Shown in pieces: positions 1 to 5,382 of a stretch of 5,382 nucleotides of DNA. Where the stretch lies: the NCBI GenBank assembly GCA_946482115.1, contig CAMLQP010000204.1:1-5382 (forward strand), in the 5' to 3' direction. Source of the stretch: an uncultured Comamonadaceae bacterium. GTDB taxonomy: Bacteria > Pseudomonadota > Gammaproteobacteria > Burkholderiales > Burkholderiaceae. The notes under the pieces are model-generated. The model had not been told where the DNA came from, did not search any database, and worked only from the letters and a program-made list of their open reading frames with translations. The number at the start of each line of letters is the position of its first letter. Within the stretch, counting starts at the first letter, position 1. The position numbers were made by a program, and so were the translations under genes.

Positions 1-252
1 CAGCACCACCGGCCGGCGCCCGAAGCTGTCGGCCAGCGCGCCGTGGAACAGGTTCATGAACGCGAAGCCGAACAGGTAGGCCGACAGCGTCTGCTGCATC
101 TGCACCGTGTTGGCCCCCAGCGCCTGCTGTATGCCCGCGTAGGCCGGGATGTAGGTGTCGATGGAGAAGGGTCCCAGCATGCCCAGCAGGGCGAGCAGCA
201 CGGCCAGCGCCCAGCGCGGGGCGTGCCAGAGTTGGGCGGCGTTGGGGTTCAT
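1..252 (-). CDS. Bcr/CflA-family MFS multidrug efflux transporter, N-terminal part (runs off left edge)
   Basis: An inner-membrane, proton-driven drug exporter of the major facilitator superfamily; the substrate cannot be told from this fragment. Only the first 84 codons are in the window, from an ATG at 252-250. A hydrophobic segment at about residues 14-34 (TM1) leads into F29-S-I-D-T-Y-I-P-A, the TM1 signature typical of Bcr/CflA pumps, with Asp32. A second hydrophobic segment lies at about residues 52-70. It is followed by G71-A-L-A-D-S-F-G-R-R-P, the MFS motif A loop between TM2 and TM3, here with Ser where Arg is common. No clear Shine-Dalgarno precedes the ATG. The gene diverges from the GDPD gene across a 77-nt gap; a weak -10-like TAGGAT can be read on this strand at 280-275. 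The family assignment is firm, while drug specificity is unknown. Confidence 0.88.
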   Translation of the reverse strand, partial: MNPNAAQLWHAPRWALAVLLALLGMLGPFSIDTYIPAYAGIQQALGANTVQMQQTLSAYLFGFAFMNLFHGALADSFGRRPVVL

Positions 253-291
253 GGCGTGCGTGTGAAAACCCGCCATCCTACGCGTTCGGTG

Positions 292-321
292 TTGACGCTG
301 CCCGCGTGGGGCCGCGACACT
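292..321 (+). promoter_or_regulatory. Possible promoter of the GDPD gene, near-leaderless
   Basis: TTGACG at 292-297 (5 of 6 to the -35 consensus) is followed after 18 nt by GACACT at 316-321 (3 of 6 to the -10 consensus). The start codon is only 8 nt beyond the -10. If this promoter is real, transcription would start at or within a few bases of the ATG at 330, giving a leaderless or nearly leaderless mRNA. This fits the lack of a Shine-Dalgarno before that ATG. The -10 match is weak, so the call is tentative. Confidence 0.3.
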
Positions 322-329
322 CGGCGACC

Positions 330-1271
330 ATGAAAAACACCCTGCTGCTTGCCCTGGCGCTGCTGTGCGGCGACGCCCATGCCTTCGATCTGCAAGGCCA
401 CCGCGGCGCCCGCGGCCTGGCGCCCGAGAACACCCTGGGCGGTTTCGCCCGCGCGCTGGCGGTGGGCGTGACCACGCTGGAGCTGGACGTGGCGCTGACC
501 GCCGACGGCGTGCCCGTCGTGTCCCACGACCCGGCACTCAACGGCGACCTGACGCGCGACGCCACCGGCCAGTGGCTGGGCCGCGCCGGCCCGCTGATCC
601 GTTCGCTCAAGGCTGCCGACCTGGCGACCTACGACGTCGGTCGCCTGCGCCCGGGCTCGGGCTACGCCGGCGGCTTTGCGCAGCAGGTTGCCATGGACGG
701 CGAGCGCATCCCCTCGCTGGACACGGTGTTCGAACGTTTCAAGGCCAGCGGCGTGCGTTTCAATGTCGAGATCAAGACCTTTCCCAACCGCCCGGACGAC
801 ACCGCCGACCTGGACAGCTTCGTGCGCGCCGTGCTGGCGGTGGTGGACCGCCACCAGCTGCGTTCGCGCGTCACCATCCAGAGCTTCGACTGGCGGGTGC
901 TGCCCCGCGTGCGGGCACTGGCGTCCGGGGTCGCCACGGCCCAGCTCACCATCGAGCGCGGGCGCAACAACAACGTGAGCGCGCCGGACTGGACCGGCGG
1001 TCTGGCGCGGGCCGACCATGCCTCCACCCCGGCCATGGTCAAGGCGTCGGGCAGCACCGTCTGGAGCCCGTTTTTCCAGGACCTCACCGAAGCCGCGACA
1101 CGCGAAGCCCAGGGCCTGGGGCTGCGGGTCATCCCTTGGACGGTGAACGACCCGGCCGACATGGATCGGCTGATCGGCTGGCAGGTGGACGGACTCATCA
1201 CCGACCACCCAGATCGCCTGCGCGCCGTGATGGCCCGACGTGGGGTGCCCCTACCGGCCCCTTGGCCCTGA
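330..1271 (+). CDS. Secreted glycerophosphodiester phosphodiesterase (GDPD family)
   Basis: Predicted to hydrolyse glycerophosphodiesters (deacylated phospholipids) to sn-glycerol 3-phosphate and an alcohol, in the periplasm. The 313-residue product starts with a Sec signal peptide (K2, hydrophobic 4-12, A16-H-A18 cleavage site). Cys13 is preceded by Leu, so a lipoprotein is unlikely. The mature protein is one GDPD TIM barrel: H24-R-G with P32-E-N-T, E51-L-D53, S65-H66-D-P, I127-P-S-L-D, E147-I-K149, Q184-S-F-D187, W270-T-V-N-D274 and D287-G-L-I-T-D292 near the C-terminus. By family knowledge, His24 and His66 are the catalytic pair, and Glu51, Asp53 and Glu147 the metal ligands; all are present. 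The ATG at 330 was chosen because it places the signal peptide at the N-terminus; a GTG 24 nt upstream would add eight residues ahead of it. The gene diverges from the efflux pump and appears to stand alone. Size and location resemble GlpQ-type enzymes, but orthology is not shown, so no symbol is given. Confidence 0.93.
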   Translation: MKNTLLLALALLCGDAHAFDLQGHRGARGLAPENTLGGFARALAVGVTTLELDVALTADGVPVVSHDPALNGDLTRDATGQWLGRAGPLIRSLKAADLATYDVGRLRPGSGYAGGFAQQVAMDGERIPSLDTVFERFKASGVRFNVEIKTFPNRPDDTADLDSFVRAVLAVVDRHQLRSRVTIQSFDWRVLPRVRALASGVATAQLTIERGRNNNVSAPDWTGGLARADHASTPAMVKASGSTVWSPFFQDLTEAATREAQGLGLRVIPWTVNDPADMDRLIGWQVDGLITDHPDRLRAVMARRGVPLPAPWP

Positions 1272-1315
1272 TTGTCAAGACAAATCAAAAGATCGCGGTC
1301 ACGAATTAACCATTT

Positions 1316-1344
1316 TTGACAGAACGAGGTCGTACACCTACAAC
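1316..1344 (+). promoter_or_regulatory. Sigma-70-type promoter ahead of the EAL remnant
   Basis: A perfect -35 hexamer TTGACA (1316-1321) is followed by a 17-nt spacer and TACAAC (1339-1344, 4 of 6 to TATAAT). The predicted transcription start is near 1351. The hexamers sit in a tract (about 1272-1380) that is visibly AT-richer than the genes on either side, as expected of a real intergenic promoter region. A TGTCAA at 1273-1278 is the reverse complement of the -35 and could form a distant inverted repeat with it. This is the best promoter match in the window. What it now drives is only a truncated EAL reading frame. Confidence 0.55.
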
Positions 1345-1363
1345 GGTTGGTCATCGAGCTACC

Positions 1364-1639
1364 ATGAAAGGATCGAGATGCCATCCGCTGGCGCTGGAGG
1401 ACAGCGAGGACCGCTACGCTGCCATCGTGCGCGCTGCCACCGACATGGGGCACCCCATGGGCCTGCGCGTGGTCTGCGAAGGCGTGGAGACGGCCGCGGT
1501 GGCGGCCCGGCTGGCGGACTGGGGTTGCGAGGAACTGCAGGACTACTGGCTGAGCCGTCCCCTGCCGGTCGACCGGCTGGGCAACTGGCTGCGCGACGGC
1601 GGGGACGTGCGCGGCGCGCTGGCCGTGTCCTCGCGCTGA
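1364..1639 (+). pseudogene. Truncated EAL-domain (c-di-GMP phosphodiesterase) remnant
   Basis: A 91-residue open frame matching only the C-terminal third of an EAL domain, the family that hydrolyses cyclic di-GMP. Recognisable pieces are the helix at about residues 15-32, the R35-V-V-C-E39-G-V-E-T segment carrying the conserved EGVE glutamate, a G54-C-E helix end, and Q59-D-Y-W-L-S-R-P-L-P68 (usually QGY..SRP) followed by W75-L. The E-A-L signature, the DDFGTG-like loop and the KID motif, which supply most metal ligands, are absent. A complete EAL domain is about 240 residues, so this cannot be an active enzyme. The tail itself has no internal stop, so the loss is probably recent or tolerated. 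The better ribosome binding site upstream opens a different frame, which argues for a deletion junction near 1380-1391. The ATG at 1364 is the first in-frame one. It ends directly against the stop of putA on the other strand. A short expressed protein cannot be excluded. Confidence 0.75.
1367..1380 (+). promoter_or_regulatory. Ribosome binding site and orphan start codon, out of frame with the EAL remnant
   Basis: AAAGGA (1367-1372) lies 5 nt ahead of an ATG at 1378-1380, a well-spaced Shine-Dalgarno and start. It sits about 27 nt downstream of the predicted transcription start. The frame opened by this ATG runs to a stop at 1681-1683 and gives low-complexity Gly/Arg/Ala-rich protein with no recognisable domain. 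The EAL sequence is in a different frame, open from the ATG at 1364, which has only a weak GAG (1356-1358) before it. I read the 1378 ATG as the start of a gene whose body has been lost. Confidence 0.4.
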
Positions 1640-4576
1640 TCAGGCCAGCAGGGCGACGTTGCCGCCGGCGGCCGTGGTGTTGATGGTGACGGTCTGCTCG
1701 GCGCAGAAGCGCAGCAGGTAGTTCGGCCCGCCGGCTTTGGGGCCGGTGCCCGATAGGCCCTCGCCGCCGAAGGGCTGCACGCCCACCACCGCGCCGATGA
1801 TGTTGCGGTTGACATAGACGTTGCCCACGTGGGCACGCGCGGCCAGCGCCTCGGCCCGGCTGTCGATGCGGGTCTGGATGCCCAGCGTGAGGCCGTAACC
1901 CAGCGCGTTGACCTGGTCGATCACGGTCTCGGGGCTGCCGCTCCAGCGCACCACGTGCAGCACCGGGCCGAAAATTTCCTGCGCCACCTCGGCCACCGAG
2001 CCCACCTCGAACAGCCGGGGTGCGACCAGGTGGGCCACGGAGGCGGGCAAAGCCGCCGGGGGCAGGTGATCGCGTGCCGTGTTCTCCAGCCGGCGCACGT
2101 GGCGCTGGATGTTGTCAAAGGCCTCGCGGTCGATCACTGGTCCGAGGTCGCTGGACAGCTGGCCCGGATCGCCGGCCACCAGCTCGCGTGCGGCACCGGC
2201 GATCATGGCGATCGCGCCGTCGGCGATCGCCTCGTGCACACACAGCAGGCGCAGCGCCGAGCAGCGCTGGCCGGCGCTGCGAAACGCGCTCTGCACCACC
2301 GCATCGGCCACCTGCTCGGGCAGCGCGGTGCTGTCCACCACCATGGCGTTGATGCCACCGGTCTCGGCGATCAGCGGCACGATGGGGCCGTCCTTGGCCG
2401 CGAGTGCCCGCTGGATGTGTTTGGCCACGGCGGTGGAGCCGGTGAACACCACGCCCGCCACGCCGGGCTGGGCCACCAGGCCCGCGCCCACGGTCTCGCC
2501 GGGGCCGTGCAACAGCTGCAGCGCGTCGGCCGGCACGCCGGCCGCATGCAGCAGGCGCACGGCTTCCAGTGCGATGGCGGGCGTCTGCTCCGCCGGTTTG
2601 GCCAGCACGGTGTTGCCGGTGGCCAGCGCGGCCGCGACCTGGCCGGTGAAGATGGCGAGCGGGAAGTTCCAGGGGCTGATGCACACCCACACGCCGCGCG
2701 CGGTCAGGCGCAGCGTGTTGCTCTCGCCGGTGGGGCCGGGCAGGGCGACGGGGGCCATCACGCGTTCGGCCTCGCTGGCGTAGTAGCGCAGGAAGTCCAC
2801 CGCCTCGCGCAGCTCGGCCACGGCGTCGCCCCAGCCCTTGAAGGACTCTTTCACCAGCAGGGCGCACAGGCGCGGCGTCTCGGCCTCGAAGGCGTCGGCG
2901 GCGCGCCTCAGGGCGGCGGCGCGTTCGGCCACCGGCACGTCGCGCCACGTGCGGCCTGCGCTGGCGGCACGGGTGAGGGCTGCAGACAGGGCGGCGGGGT
3001 CGGCCTCGGGCACGGTGGGCACCACACAACGGGCCAGTGCGTCCAGCAACGGCGCGCGCTCGGTCTCCACCGTCAGGTCCAGCCCGCGGCTGTTGGGCCG
3101 CGTGGGGCCGTAGAGCGCGGGCGGCAGCGGCAGCGAAGGCACGGGGGCGAGGCGCAGCGGCGAGATCAGCAGCGTGTCCATGGTCACCGATTCGTCGGCC
3201 AGCTGGTGCACGAAGGACGAGTTGGCGCCGTTTTCCAGCAGGCGGCGCACCAGGTAGGCCAGCAGGTCGCGGTGCGCGCCCACCGGGGCGTAGACGCGGC
3301 AGTGCACCAGCGGGTTTTTCAGCACCTCGCGATACACCCCTTCACCCATGCCGTGCAGGCGCTGCATCTCGAACTCGGCGCCAGCCTTGGCCGCCATCTG
3401 CTGGATGGCGGCGATGGTGCCGGCGTTGTGGGTGGCGAACTGCGGGTAGATGGCATCCGACGCTTCGAGCAGGGCTCGCGCGCAGGCCAGGTAGCTGACG
3501 TCGGTGTGGTGCTTGTGCGTGAACACGGGGTAGTGCGGCAGGCCCAGCTCCTGCGCGCGCTTGATCTCGGCGTCCCAGTAGGCGCCCTTGACCAGGCGGC
3601 ACATCAGCTTGACGCCGTGGTGGCGCGCCACGCCGGCCACGTGGGCGATGAGTTCCAGCGCGCGGGTCTGGTAGGCCTGCAGCGCCAGGCCGAAGCCTTT
3701 CCAGTGGCGGTGCTGCTGCGCGATGCGGGCCACCAGCGCCTCGAACACCGCCAGCGACAGCTCCAGCCGGTCCACCTCCTCGGCGTCTATGGTGAGGTTG
3801 ATGCGCGCCTGGGCCGCCAGTTCGCACAGGCCCCAGACGCGTGGCACCAGCTCGGCCAGCACGCGCTCGTGCTGCGCGTCCTCGTAGCGCGGGTGCAGGG
3901 CGCTGAGCTTGATGGAGATGCCGTCGTTGCTGCGTTCGTCGCCACGCGCGTGTTCGGCCAGGTGGCGTATCGCCTGCTCGTAGCTCTTGAGGTAGCGTTC
4001 GGCATCCTCGGCGGTGCGCGCGCCTTCGCCCAGCATGTCGTAGCTGAAGCGCAGGCCTTTCTGGCGCTCGCGTGCGTGGCGCGCCTCTTTCATGGCTTCG
4101 GGCATGGTCTGGCCCAGCACGAACTGGCGCCCCAGCAGCTGCACCGCGCGCAGCGTGGCGGCCACCACGGTCTGCGCCCCCAGTTTGCCCAGCAGGCCGC
4201 CCGAGCCATCGGTGGGCAGGAACTTCTTCGACAGCGCGATGGCGCTGGACGACAGCCGCGCCAGGGCCGGGTGGCCGGCGGCGTCGAAATCGGCGCGCCC
4301 GAGCTGGTCGGCGGTGAGGGCGATGGCGGTCTCGGCATCGGGCACCCGCAGCAGCGCCTCGGCCAGCCGCATCAGCGCCAGGCCTTCGCTGCTGGAGATG
4401 GGGTATTCCTTGAGCAGGCTCTCCATGGCCCAGAACGGCGGCGGGTTCTCGCGCACGGCGTGCACCCACGGCGCGGCCACCCGCGCGGCGGCGGCCCAGT
4501 CCAGGTGGTGTTCCAGGGTCTTGAGGCGGTGGGACAGGACCTCGGCCTCGGGGCGGTAGGGGTGGGGCAGTCGCAT
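1640..4576 (-). CDS. putA: Bifunctional proline dehydrogenase / L-glutamate gamma-semialdehyde dehydrogenase PutA (short form)
   Basis: Converts L-proline to L-glutamate: an FAD-dependent proline dehydrogenase passes electrons to membrane quinone, then an NAD-dependent aldehyde dehydrogenase oxidises glutamate semialdehyde. The 978-residue protein has the order arm/alpha region, PRODH barrel, ALDH. An E57-Y-P-I-S-S-S-E-G segment precedes the barrel. Barrel signatures are S221-I-K223-L-S, I263-D264-A-E-E, R327-L-V-K330-G-A-Y-W-D, T382-H-N, R406-L-H-G-M-G-E, Y429-A-P-V-G and R444-R445-L-L-E448; by analogy with E. coli PutA, Arg444/Arg445 hold the proline carboxylate. The ALDH half shows P635-W-N637-F, K660, F711-T-G-S-T, catalytic Glu738 (A-E-T-G-G), catalytic Cys772 (G-Q-R-C) and E867-I-F-G-P. 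It ends with N966-T-T-A-A-G-G-N typical of PutA. There is no N-terminal ribbon-helix-helix domain (E. coli PutA has about 1320 residues), so it should not bind DNA. The ATG at 4576 begins the conserved sequence; an in-frame start at 4642 would run through the operator. An Lrp-type regulator is divergent. Confidence 0.97.
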   Translation of the reverse strand: MRLPHPYRPEAEVLSHRLKTLEHHLDWAAAARVAAPWVHAVRENPPPFWAMESLLKEYPISSSEGLALMRLAEALLRVPDAETAIALTADQLGRADFDAAGHPALARLSSSAIALSKKFLPTDGSGGLLGKLGAQTVVAATLRAVQLLGRQFVLGQTMPEAMKEARHARERQKGLRFSYDMLGEGARTAEDAERYLKSYEQAIRHLAEHARGDERSNDGISIKLSALHPRYEDAQHERVLAELVPRVWGLCELAAQARINLTIDAEEVDRLELSLAVFEALVARIAQQHRHWKGFGLALQAYQTRALELIAHVAGVARHHGVKLMCRLVKGAYWDAEIKRAQELGLPHYPVFTHKHHTDVSYLACARALLEASDAIYPQFATHNAGTIAAIQQMAAKAGAEFEMQRLHGMGEGVYREVLKNPLVHCRVYAPVGAHRDLLAYLVRRLLENGANSSFVHQLADESVTMDTLLISPLRLAPVPSLPLPPALYGPTRPNSRGLDLTVETERAPLLDALARCVVPTVPEADPAALSAALTRAASAGRTWRDVPVAERAAALRRAADAFEAETPRLCALLVKESFKGWGDAVAELREAVDFLRYYASEAERVMAPVALPGPTGESNTLRLTARGVWVCISPWNFPLAIFTGQVAAALATGNTVLAKPAEQTPAIALEAVRLLHAAGVPADALQLLHGPGETVGAGLVAQPGVAGVVFTGSTAVAKHIQRALAAKDGPIVPLIAETGGINAMVVDSTALPEQVADAVVQSAFRSAGQRCSALRLLCVHEAIADGAIAMIAGAARELVAGDPGQLSSDLGPVIDREAFDNIQRHVRRLENTARDHLPPAALPASVAHLVAPRLFEVGSVAEVAQEIFGPVLHVVRWSGSPETVIDQVNALGYGLTLGIQTRIDSRAEALAARAHVGNVYVNRNIIGAVVGVQPFGGEGLSGTGPKAGGPNYLLRFCAEQTVTINTTAAGGNVALLA

Positions 4577-4614
4577 GGTGAAACTCGTGTCAGGTGGAAA
4601 TTGGCGCGATGTTC

Positions 4615-4651
4615 TGCCAATATTTGATGAATAATTCGCCAAATATTGGCA
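4615..4651. promoter_or_regulatory. Inverted-repeat operator candidate between putA and the Lrp-type regulator
   Basis: A perfect 12-bp inverted repeat: TGCCAATATTTG (4615-4626) and CAAATATTGGCA (4640-4651), separated by 13 nt and centred on 4633. It can also be read as two 13-bp dyads of the form GCCAA-N3-TTGGC: 4616-4628 (GCCAA-TAT-TTGAT, imperfect) and 4638-4650 (GCCAA-ATA-TTGGC, perfect arms). Their centres are 22 bp apart, close to two helical turns. A further TTGGC half-site lies at 4601-4605. Lrp/AsnC proteins bind helically phased A/T-centred sites as oligomers, so this is the expected layout for control of both divergent genes. It ends 38 nt before the putA ATG and 17 nt before the regulator's proposed TTG. 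No convincing -35/-10 pair could be assigned to either gene in this AT-rich gap. Confidence 0.65.
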
Positions 4652-4668
4652 AACTAATAGAGAAAAAT

Positions 4669-5139
4669 TTGGAAGACACCAGCGACATCGACCGCACCGA
4701 CCGGCGCATCCTGCACCTGCTGCAGGCCGACGGCCGGCTGTCCAACCTCAAGCTGGCCGAGGCGGTGGGGCTGTCGCCCACGGCGGTGCTGGCGCGCACC
4801 CAGCGCCTCACGCGTGAGGGCTACATCCTCGGCTACGAGGCGCGGCTCAACCCGGTCAAGCTGGGCCGCGGCATGCTGGTTTTCGTGGAGGTGCTGCTGG
4901 ACCGCACCACGCCCAACGTGTTCGACCAGTTCAAGGCCGCGGTGCAGGTGCGTGACGAGATCATGGAGTGCCACATGGTCGCCGGCGGCTTCGACTACCT
5001 GATCAAGACCCGCGTGGCCGACATGGCCGCCTACCGCGAGTTCGCCGGCACGGTGCTGTGGCAGCTACCCGGCGTGCGCGAGACCCGCACCTATGCAGTG
5101 ATGGAGGAGGTCAAGCACAGCTCGCGGCTGGCGTTTTGA
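4669..5139 (+). CDS. Lrp/AsnC-family transcriptional regulator, probable PutR-like controller of putA
   Basis: A DNA-binding regulator of 156 residues, the usual Lrp-family length. The N-terminal AsnC-type winged helix spans about residues 8-60: D8-R-T-D-R-R-I-L, D21-G-R-L-S, L29-A-E-A-V-G-L-S and recognition helix S36-P-T-A-V-L-A-R-T-Q-R-L, then E50-G-Y-I. The C-terminal RAM effector-binding domain (about 68-148) contains V104-A-G-G-F-D-Y-L-I-K and P134-G-V-R-E-T-R-T. Divergent placement beside putA matches PutR of Agrobacterium and Rhodobacter, Lrp-type activators of putA that respond to proline; that role here is inference, and other Lrp-family roles remain possible. I chose the TTG at 4669 because it gives the normal short leader before the D-R-T-D-R-R-I-L helix, has AGAGA (4659-4663) 5 nt ahead, and leaves the inverted repeat outside the coding region. 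Alternatives in frame are GTG 4594, ATG 4609 (AGGTGG 11 nt ahead) and ATG 4627, all running through the repeat. Confidence 0.92.
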   Translation: MEDTSDIDRTDRRILHLLQADGRLSNLKLAEAVGLSPTAVLARTQRLTREGYILGYEARLNPVKLGRGMLVFVEVLLDRTTPNVFDQFKAAVQVRDEIMECHMVAGGFDYLIKTRVADMAAYREFAGTVLWQLPGVRETRTYAVMEEVKHSSRLAF

Positions 5140-5185
5140 CGCGTGGCAGGCCAGAATCGCCCCATTCCATCCACAGGAGTTCACG

Positions 5186-5382
5186 ATGAAGCGGTGTCTG
5201 GTGTTGGCGTTCGCGGGCCTGGCCCTGGCGGCGCAGGCGCAGTCCATGAAGCCCGGCCTCTGGGAGATGCAGAACAAGATGGGCGGCAACCCGCAGATGG
5301 ACCAGGCCATGGCCCAGATGCAGCAGCAGATGGCGTCCATGACGCCCGAGCAGCGCAAGATGATGCAGGACATGATGGCCAA
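5186..5382 (+). CDS. DUF3617-type exported protein, N-terminal part (runs off right edge)
   Basis: A small exported protein of unknown function; 65 complete codons are visible. The ATG at 5186 has AGGAG (5175-5179) 6 nt ahead, the clearest Shine-Dalgarno of the complete starts in the window. Residues 1-19 form a Sec signal peptide (K2-R3, hydrophobic 5-16, A17-Q-A-Q end), with cleavage likely before Q19 or Q17. The mature start, M21-K-P-G-L-W-E-M, is the opening motif of DUF3617-family proteins. After it comes a methionine- and glutamine-rich stretch (about 32-64), with M-T-P-E-Q-R-K-M-M at 52-60; 13 of the first 65 residues are Met. The gene follows the Lrp-type regulator by 46 nt on the same strand with no terminator visible, so readthrough is possible. 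A weak promoter of its own cannot be excluded. Family assignment rests on the K-P-G-L-W-E motif and the Met-rich segment; no function is known to me. Confidence 0.82.
   Translation, partial: MKRCLVLAFAGLALAAQAQSMKPGLWEMQNKMGGNPQMDQAMAQMQQQMASMTPEQRKMMQDMMA

Noticed and set aside
249..1208. A 319-codon open frame on the minus strand, antisense to the GDPD gene
   Set aside because: It is low-complexity with no domain signature, and lies opposite a frame containing all GDPD catalytic motifs. It is a codon-bias shadow.
1272..1283. TTGTCAAGACAA just after the GDPD stop codon, considered as a terminator or operator
   Set aside because: The arms are only 5 bp with a 2-nt loop and no T-tract follows, which is too weak to call a terminator. 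An operator role has no supporting second copy.
365..1309. A 314-codon plus-strand frame overlapping the GDPD gene
   Set aside because: Arg/Pro/Gly/Ala-rich translation typical of an off-frame reading of a GC-rich gene, with no similarity to any family I recognise.
1661..1672. Perfect 12-bp palindrome GCCGCCGGCGGC just inside the 3' end of putA, considered as a terminator
   Set aside because: It encodes part of the conserved N-T-T-A-A-G-G-N end of PutA and has no following T-tract on either strand, so codon content explains it.
1829..4627. A 932-codon open frame on the plus strand, antisense to nearly all of putA
   Set aside because: Its translation is His/Gln/Gly/Arg/Ala-rich with no recognisable domain, and it mirrors the putA codons. 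In GC-rich genomes with strong third-position bias, long antisense open frames are expected. PutA on the minus strand has every family signature.
5065..5382. A 105-codon minus-strand frame across the end of the regulator and the DUF3617 gene
   Set aside because: It is antisense to two genes with clear motifs and, for the DUF3617 gene, a good ribosome binding site. Its Met/Ile/Cys-rich translation reflects the reverse of Met/Gln codons.
1..5382. Search for a novel defence, mobile or biosynthetic system, tRNA/rRNA, or CRISPR repeats
   Set aside because: Apart from the two incomplete edge genes and the EAL remnant, genes are recognised housekeeping or catabolic families with no transposase, integrase, direct-repeat array or structured RNA visible. 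The contents are explained without a new system.

Overview
The window is uniformly GC-rich with a strong G/C third-position bias. Its gene content points to a betaproteobacterium of the order Burkholderiales, most likely Comamonadaceae: a short PutA without the DNA-binding N-terminus, a divergent Lrp-type regulator, a DUF3617 protein, a Bcr/CflA pump and a secreted GDPD enzyme. The taxonomic placement is inference from gene style, not from a marker gene. The window looks chromosomal and mostly ordinary. I see no mobile element, CRISPR array, tRNA or rRNA.

Layout, left to right. Positions 1-252 (minus) hold the N-terminal 84 codons of a Bcr/CflA-type drug efflux transporter that runs off the left edge. 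After a 77-nt divergent gap, 330-1271 (plus) encodes an exported glycerophosphodiester phosphodiesterase. A short AT-richer tract follows, carrying a near-consensus sigma-70 promoter and a good ribosome binding site. These feed into 1364-1639, which contains only the C-terminal part of a c-di-GMP phosphodiesterase (EAL) domain. This appears to be a gene remnant left by an internal deletion.

The remnant's stop codon abuts the stop of putA (1640-4576, minus), with no base between them. putA encodes the bifunctional proline dehydrogenase / delta-1-pyrroline-5-carboxylate dehydrogenase that converts proline to glutamate. Divergent from putA is an Lrp/AsnC-family regulator (4669-5139, plus), probably a PutR-like proline-responsive controller. 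The AT-rich gap between them holds a perfect 12-bp inverted repeat made of two GCCAA/TTGGC-type sites 22 bp apart, the best candidate operator for the pair. The window ends in the start of a small exported DUF3617 protein (5186 onward, plus).

Functionally, the core is a proline catabolism module: regulator, shared operator and bifunctional enzyme. Because this PutA lacks the ribbon-helix-helix domain that lets enterobacterial PutA repress its own gene, control would rest on the Lrp-type protein. I found no evidence of an undescribed system. The points most worth a second look are the put operator, the TTG start of the regulator, and the EAL remnant with its apparently intact but orphaned promoter and ribosome binding site.
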